20,023 bases of DNA from a virus. Position 1 is the stretch's first letter, and the number at the start of each line of letters is the position of its first letter. Where the stretch lies: the IMG/VR virus record IMGVR_UViG_3300042385_001830, positions 1 through 20,023 of that record; one strand, written 5' to 3'. The notes beneath the pieces are model-generated. The model made no database searches. It was not told the origin of the DNA and was given only the letters and a program-made list of their open reading frames with translations. A program made the position numbers and the translations under genes. Below are positions 6,318 to 14,103 of the stretch, piece by piece.

Positions 6318-6656
6318 TTGAGCAGAAATAGCCCGATTAGCCAGGTCGAAGTTGAAGAAGAGCTCTTGCGTCTCGTCTCTGCCCTTGAAACAGAAACAGA
6401 AGCATTTGAGACTCTTGCGGTTGATGCCGCAAAAAAAGAAGCAGCCTACAGGTCAAACTGGGCAAAATCATACCTTGGAGCAAAGGGCTCAATTAGAGAA
6501 CGAGAAGCATGGGCTGACTATCAAATGAATGACGAGAACTACGATTACAAAATATCGGAAGGTCTTGTAAAAGCAAAACGAGAACAGCTCTTGTCTCTTC
6601 GTACATCAATAGATGCTCTTAGGACGCTCAACGCAAATGTCAGGGCGCAGGTATGA
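6318..6656 (+). CDS. Coiled-coil phage protein of unknown function
   Basis: I place the start at TTG 6318, ten bases after the resolvase stop and preceded by AAAGGA, rather than at an ATG inside the resolvase gene. This gives 112 residues. The protein is almost entirely helical and highly charged. Heptad-like Leu spacing at residues 10-35 and again at 80-110 suggests a coiled coil. A segment AKSYLGAKGSIREREAWADY in the middle resembles small hypothetical proteins common in phages, with no assigned function. It overlaps by four bases with a 36-codon gene. Confidence 0.7.
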   Translation: MSRNSPISQVEVEEELLRLVSALETETEAFETLAVDAAKKEAAYRSNWAKSYLGAKGSIREREAWADYQMNDENYDYKISEGLVKAKREQLLSLRTSIDALRTLNANVRAQV

Positions 6657-6763
6657 GGCTGAGCAGGAAAAACAAAAAGTTGTTCCCAGAAAAACTTACA
6701 AACGACAAAACTTATTCATTCTCAATACTTAAAAACAAAGAAAAAACAAAGAAGAAGAAATGA
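6653..6763 (+). CDS. Very basic 36-residue peptide coupled to both neighbours
   Basis: An ATG at 6653 overlaps the previous stop (ATGA), and the TGA at 6761-6763 overlaps the next ATG at 6760 in the same way. The frame therefore exactly bridges two genes that are otherwise separated by 103 bases. CAGG or AGGG just upstream can serve as ribosome-binding site. The peptide has 14 Lys/Arg and 3 acidic residues and ends in a lysine run. It could bind nucleic acid or a partner protein. The double ATGA coupling is the main evidence that it is a gene; A-rich sequence could also yield such a frame by chance. Confidence 0.5.
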   Translation: MRLSRKNKKLFPEKLTNDKTYSFSILKNKEKTKKKK

Positions 6764-7539
6764 CCGAAAACATACATCCGTCACTATCTGGAATGACAAT
6801 ACCGATAAGTCAATTGCGTCAACTTGAGAACAATCCACGACGTGGAGATGTTGGTGCGATTATTTCCTCTTTTAAAGAATTTGGACAAGTAACCCCAATA
6901 GTCGTTAAAGACAATGGCGATTCAACATTTACTGTCATATCTGGAAACCACAGACTTGCGGCTGCAAAACAAATGGGATGGACAGAGCTTGCTTGTATTG
7001 ATTTTGACGGAAGTGACAAATCCGCAATTGCATTTGCGCTTGCCGACAACAAGACATCAGAGCTTGGTGAGACAGACCAATCAATGTTGATAGAAATGAT
7101 TAACAGTATTTCTTCCGAATACGCTGAGCTTTTTGACAATCTAGGTTGGGACGATTTTGAGATAGCTTCACTTTCGGTGGACGAAATAAGAAGTTCAAAA
7201 AACGACAATCGTTCTGGTTATGTGGCTCCGCCAGAAGTAAATCCTTTCAAGCCGCAGAATGAAGTTTCTCCATCTGTGGAGAAAAACGCAAATGATGAAA
7301 ACATCTATGTTGCTTCAGACGAAGTAAACGAGATGGAAGCTGTAACCCGTGGGAGCTCTGCTGTAAATATGAAGGGCGGAGAAAAAGCCGTGGTTCAATA
7401 CACACTTGTTTTTGATGACTCAACACAACAGCGTGACTGGTACGACTTTATTCGCTACATACGAAATGACCCTGGATATATCGGCGACACTACAGCTGCA
7501 AAGCTTGTTGACTTTATTCGTTCTCATGCGGACTTCTAA
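6760..7539 (+). CDS. ParB-like (ParB/sulfiredoxin-fold) protein, first copy
   Basis: The first ~100 residues of this 259-residue protein form a ParB N-terminal domain: NNPRRG (24-29), EFGQVTPIVV (40-49) and SGNHRLAAAKQMGW (61-74). In ParB the GxxR motif binds nucleotide, and relatives of this fold can act as NTPases or nucleases. A helical region follows (to about 140). A hydrophilic linker (about 145-200) leads to a C-terminal domain of about 60 residues with QYTLVFDDSTQQRDWYDFIRYIR that I do not recognise. There is no ParA beside it and no centromere-like repeats, so plasmid-style partition is unlikely. The stop overlaps the start of the PAPS-reductase-like gene (TAATG), indicating joint expression. 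Confidence 0.85.
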   Translation: MTENIHPSLSGMTIPISQLRQLENNPRRGDVGAIISSFKEFGQVTPIVVKDNGDSTFTVISGNHRLAAAKQMGWTELACIDFDGSDKSAIAFALADNKTSELGETDQSMLIEMINSISSEYAELFDNLGWDDFEIASLSVDEIRSSKNDNRSGYVAPPEVNPFKPQNEVSPSVEKNANDENIYVASDEVNEMEAVTRGSSAVNMKGGEKAVVQYTLVFDDSTQQRDWYDFIRYIRNDPGYIGDTTAAKLVDFIRSHADF

Positions 7540-8702
7540 TGCCTAGGCAGCGGATGTTTTTGTCAATGTCATGTGTTGATGCTGCGCGCGAGAGAATGCG
7601 TCACATATACGACACCTTTGACACTGTATGCATACAGTTTTCGGGTGGCAAAGATTCAACAGCAATACTTTACTTAGCAAAAGAAATACACGAAGAACGT
7701 AATCTTGGGCCGGTAAAAGTTATTTTTCGAGACGAAGAAATGCTGAGCCCGACAATTGTGAAGTTTGTTGAAGAAGTCAGAAACTACGACTGGGTTGACA
7801 TGGAGTGGTACTGCTTGCCAATGGGTACAGACGTTTGGGTGCTTGGGAGACGGCAATATTGTTTGCTCTGGTCGGCTCAGCGTGCTAGAGAGGGCCGCCT
7901 AGCCAGAGAGATGCCGGAATGGGCCATAACCGCAGAAGACTTCGGTCTGGACTCCAACAAACCAATACCCCAGACGATTGACTACTACACGATGCAAGGT
8001 AAAAAGGGAAAAGTTGCATTCGTGATGGGCGTTAGGGCAAATGAATCAATGATTCGTTATCGCTCACTGGTGCAGAAACTTCATGAGAATTATATAGTTG
8101 TACCGTATCGTTCAAAACGAAATATACCGCTTCGTTTTGCAAAGCCAATTTACGACTGGACAACCGATGATGTTTTTAAATTCATTGTCGAAGAGCACGG
8201 TGCAACATATTGCGAGTACTACGACCTAGCTTCATCAACAGGAAGCAACACCCGTGTGGGAATACCTTTACACGCAGTCGCTGTTAGGCGAATAGGAGAT
8301 GTGGTTGCAACGGAACCAGAATTCTATGACCGACTTTGGGAAATATTTCCACACCTAGATGCCCAGAGGAGAGTTTGGCCAGACTACGACATAGAGATGG
8401 TCATAATGCGTTATGCAAAAAGTGGGTGGGATGGGGTCAGGCGGTGCATTGAAGAAAACATCCTTACAAAAGGTTTGGCCCAGCGAGCTTTTTCCTATTC
8501 CGCAGATTTCCGCAGGAAGAGTATGAAAGAACCGCTCTCCTACCCTGTCCATTGGCTGATTAGAAATCTTTTAATGCACGAATTTATTGGAACTTCTCCG
8601 CACCCGATTGGACCAGGAACAAAGGCTTACTCACTTGCAATGAAAGAAGCCTCCGAACTTGCTGACATGGACTCCCTTGACATAACCGACGAGAAAATGT
8701 AG
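7539..8702 (+). CDS. PAPS reductase-like PP-loop ATP pyrophosphatase (IbrA/DndC-like superfamily)
   Basis: This 387-residue protein carries the PP-loop SGGKDS at residues 35-40, which binds ATP pyrophosphate. It also has family segments FRDEEMLSPT, GVRANESMIRYRS (substrate-side arginines) and KPIYDWTTDDVF. The layout matches the PAPS reductase-like group that includes IbrA and, more distantly, DndC, rather than assimilatory CysH. The ECG(I/L)H catalytic-cysteine motif of CysH and the paired cysteines of APS reductases are absent, so sulfate reduction is unlikely. Adenylation-driven modification of a nucleic acid or small molecule is a reasonable inference. It is embedded between two ParB-like genes, which recalls the ibrA-ibrB pair of enterobacteria. 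The substrate is unknown. Confidence 0.85.
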   Translation: MPRQRMFLSMSCVDAARERMRHIYDTFDTVCIQFSGGKDSTAILYLAKEIHEERNLGPVKVIFRDEEMLSPTIVKFVEEVRNYDWVDMEWYCLPMGTDVWVLGRRQYCLLWSAQRAREGRLAREMPEWAITAEDFGLDSNKPIPQTIDYYTMQGKKGKVAFVMGVRANESMIRYRSLVQKLHENYIVVPYRSKRNIPLRFAKPIYDWTTDDVFKFIVEEHGATYCEYYDLASSTGSNTRVGIPLHAVAVRRIGDVVATEPEFYDRLWEIFPHLDAQRRVWPDYDIEMVIMRYAKSGWDGVRRCIEENILTKGLAQRAFSYSADFRRKSMKEPLSYPVHWLIRNLLMHEFIGTSPHPIGPGTKAYSLAMKEASELADMDSLDITDEKM

Positions 8703-8711
8703 GGTTTAGAG

Positions 8712-9269
8712 ATGACTGATTCTCCAATAAATAATGTTTCTTGGGTTGAAATTGAGAAGCTGAAGCCAGCCGACTGGCGGTCCACTCATACTCTTAAACC
8801 AGACCTGAAGGTTCTGGCCGGCTCAATATTGGATTTTGGCTGGACTAGCCCAATTGTTGTTCAAAAAGATTCATTCAAAATAATTGATGGATTCCATAGG
8901 TGGGTGTGCGCTCAGTCAGAACAAATAAAGAAGATGAGCAATGGCATGGTTCCTATTGTGATTGTCAATGTTGATGAGATAGATGCAATGCTCATGCATG
9001 TGAGGCTCAATCGAGGCAGGGGTGATGTCGTCACCAAGCACCTATCAAACCTTATTCGCTCAGTTGTGCATTCAAAGAAGTACTCAATTGAGCAAATAAA
9101 AGACCTGCTAACTATGAGTAATTCTGAAATTGCAGCAATGGTTGACGGAACGGTTATCAAGCAACGAAAAATAAAAGAACACACATACTCGAGGGCATGG
9201 GTACCAATTGAGGCTCCAAGCCAGCCAGAAATGCCCTCCCTTGAGCGTCCTCCAAACGCCGACAGGTAA
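8712..9269 (+). CDS. ParB-like protein, second divergent copy (IbrB-like)
   Basis: This 185-residue protein starts nine bases after the PAPS-reductase-like gene, with AGGG upstream. It has a ParB-type fold with altered motifs: LAGSILDFGWTSPIVV (35-50) and IIDGFHRWVC (57-66), with the usual NPR segment replaced by ADWRSTH. A helical C-terminal region (about 100-160) contains SIEQIKDLLTMSNSEIAAMV, possibly a helix-turn-helix-like element, and a YSRAWVPIEAPS motif ends the conserved part. It is clearly diverged from the first ParB-like protein rather than a recent duplicate. The arrangement suggests both ParB-like proteins work with the intervening enzyme. Confidence 0.8.
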   Translation: MTDSPINNVSWVEIEKLKPADWRSTHTLKPDLKVLAGSILDFGWTSPIVVQKDSFKIIDGFHRWVCAQSEQIKKMSNGMVPIVIVNVDEIDAMLMHVRLNRGRGDVVTKHLSNLIRSVVHSKKYSIEQIKDLLTMSNSEIAAMVDGTVIKQRKIKEHTYSRAWVPIEAPSQPEMPSLERPPNADR

Positions 9270-9298
9270 GTTTCGGCTTTATTGCGGTGGCTGGTGTA

Positions 9299-9315
9299 AA
9301 ATACTCCTAGTATTT
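9299..9315. promoter_or_regulatory. Perfect inverted repeat overlapping a -10-like sequence before the structural operon
   Basis: AAATACT (9299-9305) and AGTATTT (9309-9315) form a perfect 7-bp inverted repeat around CCT. It overlaps a TAAAAT -10-like hexamer at 9297-9302 and lies just upstream of a GGAGG ribosome-binding site and the ATG at 9331. It could be an operator or a short RNA hairpin controlling the start of the neck/tail operon. No convincing -35 is seen. Confidence 0.35.
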
Positions 9316-9330
9316 GACCCGGAGGTCCTA

Positions 9331-9603
9331 ATGAATTTTCCGTCGGATGTAGAGGATGAAGAGCTTACAGAAGAAGCTGTGGATGTTATTCCAGAGCTTG
9401 AGGAGACAGGAGCCGAACTGGTTCCTGTGCCAACTCCTGCCCCACAAAGAAAACCAGCATGGTGGAGACGGGCTGTTGCGTATTCGGCAAGAAGACTGGC
9501 AGACAGGGTTCAGTTTGGTCGTGGCGCAAGACAAAGGACCCAGGCTGGCGAAGGTCGCAATTTAGCCGCGGAGGCAAGAGGCCGGATAACTGGAAGGGGC
9601 TAG
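9331..9603 (+). CDS. Small bipolar-charge protein of unknown function
   Basis: The start is set by a strong GGAGG site five bases before the ATG at 9331, giving 90 residues. Residues 1-29 are strongly acidic, residues 30-43 are proline-rich (VPVPTPAPQ), and the rest is Arg-rich (WWRRAVAYSARR and several RGAR/GRG segments). It looks largely disordered and could bind DNA or a partner through its basic tail. It opens the structural run, seven bases before the connector gene. No family is recognised. Confidence 0.65.
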   Translation: MNFPSDVEDEELTEEAVDVIPELEETGAELVPVPTPAPQRKPAWWRRAVAYSARRLADRVQFGRGARQRTQAGEGRNLAAEARGRITGRG

Positions 9604-9610
9604 TTCAAAC

Positions 9611-10468
9611 ATGCTAGTCAGCTTACCCGAATTAAAAACATACATGGACATCTCTCTTACCCAGAGACAAGAAGATGCCGTCGAGATGATACTTCTTGGT
9701 TTGGAGAGTGAGCTTGAAGCTTTTCTTGGAAGACCAGTTACGCAGAATGAAGTAACCGAGGAGCATGTAATCCCTTCGTACTTCCAGGGCGTGCCAGCAA
9801 CATCTTTTTTTTATGACCATAGCCTGAGTTCGACCGATGATGGTATTAATTATATTCAGCCATCACAAATAATTTATGCAAGAAATTCACCAATAACAAA
9901 TGTAAAAAAGGTTACTCTTGCAAATTTGGCTTCCATTCCAGTCAATCTCGCTGAAGCAATGCAAAAAAAAGCCACGATAACATCTGCTTCGGCTAGTGGT
10001 TCTTCGGTCGTTTTTACCGCAGACAACGACTTCACCATTGGTCAGAGAGTTACAGTTTCAAACATCAATCCTTCGACTCTCCAGATTAGCGGATTAGAAA
10101 TAACAGCAGTAACTTCAACAGCATTTACAGTTGGTGATGCTGCTGGAGCCACCGGTTCATATGTATCTGGTGGCTTAGCCACTGCCACAGGCAATGACTA
10201 CACTGTGCATAGATACGGTATTGAGCTTTATAGAGGATTCCCAAATGACGTCGTAAGCATTACTTACACCGGAGGGCTTGACGGCTCTGCCATAAAAATG
10301 TTTAAGTTAATGATTCTGAGAGCTGCTTCTCGAGAAGTTCAAAACATGCACGACGATGTTGTTGGACTAAAAGATTTAAATACAAGAAATGTTGCACCTC
10401 TTGAAACAGGGTTCCTTGAAAAAGAATTAGCAGCAATGAAGTCTTACAAGAGAAGACGAATTGCATAA
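9611..10468 (+). CDS. Head-tail connector (gp6/gp15-type adaptor) with an inserted beta domain
   Basis: This 285-residue protein begins with helices typical of connector adaptors (LVSLPELKTYMDI, then EDAVEMILLGLESELEAFLGRPV) and ends with a helical region containing KMFKLMILRAASREVQNM. These proteins form the ring below the portal in the neck. Typical adaptors are shorter. The extra length is mostly a beta-rich insertion at about residues 121-195, with IGQRVTVSNI and ITAVTSTAFTVG, followed by a Gly/Ala/Ser-rich return. A similar module appears in the tail protein at the right edge. It overlaps the next gene by one base (TAATG). Confidence 0.75.
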   Translation: MLVSLPELKTYMDISLTQRQEDAVEMILLGLESELEAFLGRPVTQNEVTEEHVIPSYFQGVPATSFFYDHSLSSTDDGINYIQPSQIIYARNSPITNVKKVTLANLASIPVNLAEAMQKKATITSASASGSSVVFTADNDFTIGQRVTVSNINPSTLQISGLEITAVTSTAFTVGDAAGATGSYVSGGLATATGNDYTVHRYGIELYRGFPNDVVSITYTGGLDGSAIKMFKLMILRAASREVQNMHDDVVGLKDLNTRNVAPLETGFLEKELAAMKSYKRRRIA

Positions 10469-11064
10469 TGGATTCTCCAAGACAGATTTACCGCTCTTTA
10501 AAACTTGACACTGATTTTGATAAAAAATCATTGTTAAAAGTAATTGGGGAATTTAAGGCTTTAGAGAATTCTATTGATTCTATTGGCTCAAGCAGGCCGG
10601 GTGGTTCACGAGTTGAATTTGAACCAGACTTTTCCGAAGCCTACGAAATGCTTGCGGAAATAGGCACCAGGGGTTCATTTACTTCTCCAGTATTTCCGGT
10701 TTTAAAAAAACAGGTACAGGCAATGAATGCTGCAAACTTCGCAACAAACGGATTGCCTGTTGGTGGCTGGAAACCACTTGATGCAAAGTATGCTGCATGG
10801 AAATCAATACGTTTTCCAGGTGCCCCAACAATGGTTAGGACTGGCGCATTGATGGAGTCACTGACCATAACACCATTAGTTCAAAATGAAACAGCAACAT
10901 CTTTTGAAATTGGCACAGCAATACCTTACGCAAGATTTCACCAAACTGGAACTTTTAAAATGCCAAAAAGACAAGTTGTTTACGAACCAGTTGGTTTTGC
11001 TGAATTTGCAAGTGGGATAGTTGCTAACTATGTTGCCGGTATAAGCAAGGTTCCTGGTGTCTGA
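10468..11064 (+). CDS. Neck/tail-completion protein (Mu gpG- or HK97 gp10-like)
   Basis: This 198-residue protein has the signature of the virion morphogenesis group: WKPLDAKYAAWK, then MVRTGALMESLT (about residues 118-129) and IPYARFHQTGTFKMPKRQVV (about 152-171). In HK97-type gp10 and Mu gpG proteins these segments form the core of the neck or tail-completion protein joining head and tail. The N-terminal 60 residues are less conserved. Its place directly after the connector adaptor and before the terminator-like gene agrees with this. Confidence 0.82.
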   Translation: MDSPRQIYRSLKLDTDFDKKSLLKVIGEFKALENSIDSIGSSRPGGSRVEFEPDFSEAYEMLAEIGTRGSFTSPVFPVLKKQVQAMNAANFATNGLPVGGWKPLDAKYAAWKSIRFPGAPTMVRTGALMESLTITPLVQNETATSFEIGTAIPYARFHQTGTFKMPKRQVVYEPVGFAEFASGIVANYVAGISKVPGV

Positions 11065-11660
11065 TGCCTGCAGAAGTTATGTATGGACCACAGTATGCAA
11101 AGCAGTTCGTTAACGAATATTTGATATCCGAGATGCCTACTAGGCTGAATCGTTATAGGAACTCATGGAATCTCAGCACAAGTGAGCTTCCGGATATAGA
11201 GGATATATTTGCCTATGAACCATTGGCTATGGACAAATGGCCAACAATAATAACTGTTGCATTGTCAACAAAGTCTTTAGCTCGTACTGGATTCAGCTCA
11301 ACAAACAATCCTGAATACAATGTTATTTACGCAATGCGCACATATGTGTGGGCACGTAGCGACGGCGCTCAAGACACCACCCTGATGAGAGACAGGCTCA
11401 CTACGGTTGTTAGGTCTTCTCTGATGGACCATCCATGCTTGCAAAGGTCAAACCCAGAGAGAGAAGCATTAATCGAAGAATCCTCGATTAATGAAGAGTA
11501 CTCCGAATTAACCCTACTAAAAGGCGACAGATATCTTGCTGGTGCATATATTTCTTATGATTTGAGAATTGAAGAAACGATAGAAAGAGACAATCTGGGT
11601 GTGGTTTCAGAAATTGACCTTGAATGGCAAAGTCCTTCAAGTTGGTATCTAAATGAGTAA
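11064..11660 (+). CDS. Probable tail terminator / neck protein
   Basis: This 198-residue protein shares one base with the previous stop (TGATG). Its pattern, an N-terminal helix (YAKQFVNEYLISEMPTRLNR), strands such as WPTIITVAL and NVIYAMRTYVWA, a central helix with MRDRLTTVVRSSLM, and a C-terminal strand AYISYDLRIEE, resembles tail-terminator and neck proteins that cap the tail tube. Position between the gp10-like protein and the sheath gene is where this protein normally lies. I do not see a decisive motif, so the call rests on order, length and predicted fold. Confidence 0.6.
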   Translation: MPAEVMYGPQYAKQFVNEYLISEMPTRLNRYRNSWNLSTSELPDIEDIFAYEPLAMDKWPTIITVALSTKSLARTGFSSTNNPEYNVIYAMRTYVWARSDGAQDTTLMRDRLTTVVRSSLMDHPCLQRSNPEREALIEESSINEEYSELTLLKGDRYLAGAYISYDLRIEETIERDNLGVVSEIDLEWQSPSSWYLNE

Positions 11661-11991
11661 TTTTGAAGAATTGGGCGAGGAATACCCGGTTTTGCCACAA
11701 AGATTTGCTGGAATGATTCAGGTAAAAAACATATCTGGACGGACTGTGGTGGCAGACTCTGAGGGCAACTACATGTCTCCTGACTCCTACGCGGCAGTTA
11801 ACCCATTTGATATTACGGTAATCAAGCAGATATCTAAGGGCATTTTCCAATTAATCGAATTTTCGGTGGACGATAGCGATTTCTCCCTAAGGGTTGTCGT
11901 CAACAAAATACTAAAAAAACAAAAAAATAAACCAGAAAGTATTTTTTCGGGCGGGCGGTCTCCTCATGGGAAATGTTGTCCGACACGCTAA
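11653..11991 (+). CDS. Small unknown protein between neck genes and sheath
   Basis: This 112-residue frame overlaps the preceding gene by eight bases. Residues about 20-80 look like a compact beta-rich domain (MIQVKNISGRTVVADSEGNYMSP). The C-terminal stretch after the lysine-rich KKQKNKPES looks unlike a folded protein (SGGRSPHGKCCPTR). That may mean a disordered tail or a frame disrupted in the A-rich run at 11910-11930. A structural role is suggested by context only. Confidence 0.55.
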   Translation: MSNFEELGEEYPVLPQRFAGMIQVKNISGRTVVADSEGNYMSPDSYAAVNPFDITVIKQISKGIFQLIEFSVDDSDFSLRVVVNKILKKQKNKPESIFSGGRSPHGKCCPTR

Positions 11992-12116
11992 TATATATAG
12001 GTAGCTTAGAAATAAAGTTTGTAAAAATGAGTTGCCAAAAAGGTTCTACTATGGTGGTATCATCGCTATGGTTAAAGAACTTAAGAAATTCTAGGCAAAA
12101 ACCAAAGGAGTAACAA

Positions 12117-13580
12117 ATGGCGGGCATCGTACTCACCACGGCAGTAAGAACAGGTTCGGTAGCTACTACTGCTTCACCTACATCGACTTTGTTTCTAGCT
12201 GGTGTAACCGAAAAAGGTCCAGAGGGTGATGCAAAGTTAATCACCAGTCTTTCCGATTACAACGCAATATACGGCGGATACACATCTTCTGGTTATGTGC
12301 ACGAATCAGTACAAATGTTCTTTGAAGAAGGTGGCTCACGAGCCTATATTTCAAGAGTAATCCCATCTGATGCAACAAGTGCATCCTGTGCAGTTCCAGG
12401 TACCTCTGGAACATCCATAACCCTGATTGCTTCGGGCGAAGGCACATGGCCGCACTCGGGAGTTCTTGAAGTAGAAGTCACCCAACCAACAGCAGGAACA
12501 AATGCCAGAGTTCGTATTTTCTCAGACGATGACCTTGTCTACTCAACTCCAACCTGCACAACAAGAGCTGAGTTGGTTGATGAAATCAACAATAGTACAG
12601 TTGCGGCCCTATATGTAACAGCTGTGGCTGGAGCAAACAATACGCTTCCAGCAGTAGTTACGTCCGCATCTAGATTGGTATTCACCTCAGGAAGCGACGG
12701 AACTACGGTCACAGACGCAAACGTCTTAACCGCCATTGATGCTTTCATCCCAACACTTGGACCTGGTGCTGTAGCAGCTCCCGGATTTTACACACAAACT
12801 GTTTATGAGGCATTGATTGCCCACGCAAAAACAAACAATAGAATTGCTTTGCTTGGTTTTGACAAAGACGACACGGTTAACGATGTTTTGAGCGTAACTT
12901 CAACCTACGAAGATAGCGATGGTGCCGAAAGCGCCGCATGGTTCTATCCTTGGGTAAAAATCCCAAGAGGCAATTTGACAATTTCTGTTCCCTGCGAAGC
13001 CTATGTTGCTGCCAAGAGAGCTGCAGTGCACAACCTGCTTGGCTCATGGAACGCGTATGCAGGCATCAAGAGTGTTGCACGTTTTGCAACTGGAGTTCAG
13101 ACAACAATTTCATCAACTCAGTCTGATGCTTTGAACCTTGTCTATATCAACCCAATTAGAATTATTGCCGGAACTGTAAGAATTTATGGTGCACGTTCAG
13201 CTTCGTCAGATACAGACAACTTTAGATATATTAACGCCAGAGAAACACTCAATGATATAGTTAATCAAGCCCAGATGGGGCTTGAATCACTTGTGTTCTC
13301 GGTGATTGACGGCAGAGGAAGTTTGTTCGGCGAGGTTGCAGCCGTGCTAATCAATGTGCTTGACCCAATTGCAAAATCTGGTGGACTGTTTGCGTTGTAT
13401 GACGGAAACGGAAAACTTATTGACTCTGGTTACACAGTTCAGGTCAATGACGCAATCAACCCAATTTCACAGCTTGCCACGGGAGTGGTTAAAGCTAAGG
13501 TCGGCGCAAGAGTGTCAAGCATAGGTGACACTATTGAAGTCGAAATCACAAAATCAAACCTTACAGCTTCGCTAGGTTAA
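12117..13580 (+). CDS. Contractile tail sheath protein
   Basis: This 487-residue protein starts after a strong AGGAG site. The N-terminus (GSVATTASPTSTLFLAGVTE, YGGYTSSGYVHESVQMFFEE, GGSRAYISRV) and the C-terminal half (NLVYINPIRIIAGTVRIYGARS, FRYINARETLNDI, LFGEVAAVLINVLDPIAKSG) have the conserved pattern of phage tail sheath proteins. The middle (about residues 80-200) is a beta-rich surface domain typical of sheath proteins and variable among phages. It forms the outer contractile cylinder. It is followed by the tube gene 16 bases later, the usual pairing. Confidence 0.95.
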   Translation: MAGIVLTTAVRTGSVATTASPTSTLFLAGVTEKGPEGDAKLITSLSDYNAIYGGYTSSGYVHESVQMFFEEGGSRAYISRVIPSDATSASCAVPGTSGTSITLIASGEGTWPHSGVLEVEVTQPTAGTNARVRIFSDDDLVYSTPTCTTRAELVDEINNSTVAALYVTAVAGANNTLPAVVTSASRLVFTSGSDGTTVTDANVLTAIDAFIPTLGPGAVAAPGFYTQTVYEALIAHAKTNNRIALLGFDKDDTVNDVLSVTSTYEDSDGAESAAWFYPWVKIPRGNLTISVPCEAYVAAKRAAVHNLLGSWNAYAGIKSVARFATGVQTTISSTQSDALNLVYINPIRIIAGTVRIYGARSASSDTDNFRYINARETLNDIVNQAQMGLESLVFSVIDGRGSLFGEVAAVLINVLDPIAKSGGLFALYDGNGKLIDSGYTVQVNDAINPISQLATGVVKAKVGARVSSIGDTIEVEITKSNLTASLG

Positions 13581-13596
13581 ACGGAGGAAAATTATA

Positions 13597-14058
13597 ATGT
13601 CTAAACATTCCCAGCGTCAAATATTGGCAAAAATTTCACCGGTTCTTCCAACGGTCCATCCAGAACTTACTGGATATTTTGCCCAAGTTTCGGGTGGGGA
13701 GATAACCGCCGCCGTAGAAAAAATCTATGTCGGTGGAGAGAAGTTTCCTGAACTACTTTGTGCCCCATCCGAAGTCGGAGACATTACTCTAACCAAGCAC
13801 TGGGATGATTTGGAGAGGGGAACCTTGAATAAGCTTCGCCAGTTTGTTGGTGTAGCTTTTTATAATGTGACTATTTTTTATCTAAACTGTGATGTTTCTT
13901 CGGGTAAGCCTGACAGGGCATACGCAAACTGCCTCTTGGTCGGCATGACAGAGCCAGATGGAGACTCTTCTTCTGGTGCTCCAGCAACATTTGCGCTCAC
14001 GTTCTCAGTGAACAAGGGTCCTGCAGATGTCGCTCTTGATACTTACTCGTTCGCATAA
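13597..14058 (+). CDS. Tail tube protein
   Basis: This 153-residue protein follows the sheath gene and has a GGAGG site eight bases before its ATG. Length and pattern match gp19-type contractile tube proteins: GYFAQVSGGEITAAVEKIYVGG, then PSEVGDITLTKHWDDLERGTLN and an alternating strand pattern ending in FALTFSVN. Tube proteins stack as hexamers around the tape measure and form the channel for DNA. Order sheath, tube, chaperone, tape measure supports the call. Confidence 0.9.
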   Translation: MSKHSQRQILAKISPVLPTVHPELTGYFAQVSGGEITAAVEKIYVGGEKFPELLCAPSEVGDITLTKHWDDLERGTLNKLRQFVGVAFYNVTIFYLNCDVSSGKPDRAYANCLLVGMTEPDGDSSSGAPATFALTFSVNKGPADVALDTYSFA

Positions 14059-14103
14059 AAACACATCTGCCACTAGGCATTGGGCGTGTGCTAGATTTTG
14101 GGC

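Noticed and set aside
6760-9269. ParB genes as a plasmid-type partition system
   Set aside because: There is no ParA/ParM ATPase and no centromere-like repeat array nearby; the partner is a PAPS-reductase-like enzyme.
12027-12113. 28-codon frame just before the sheath gene
   Set aside because: It has no ribosome-binding site, its end covers the sheath gene's AGGAG, and the product has no distinctive features.
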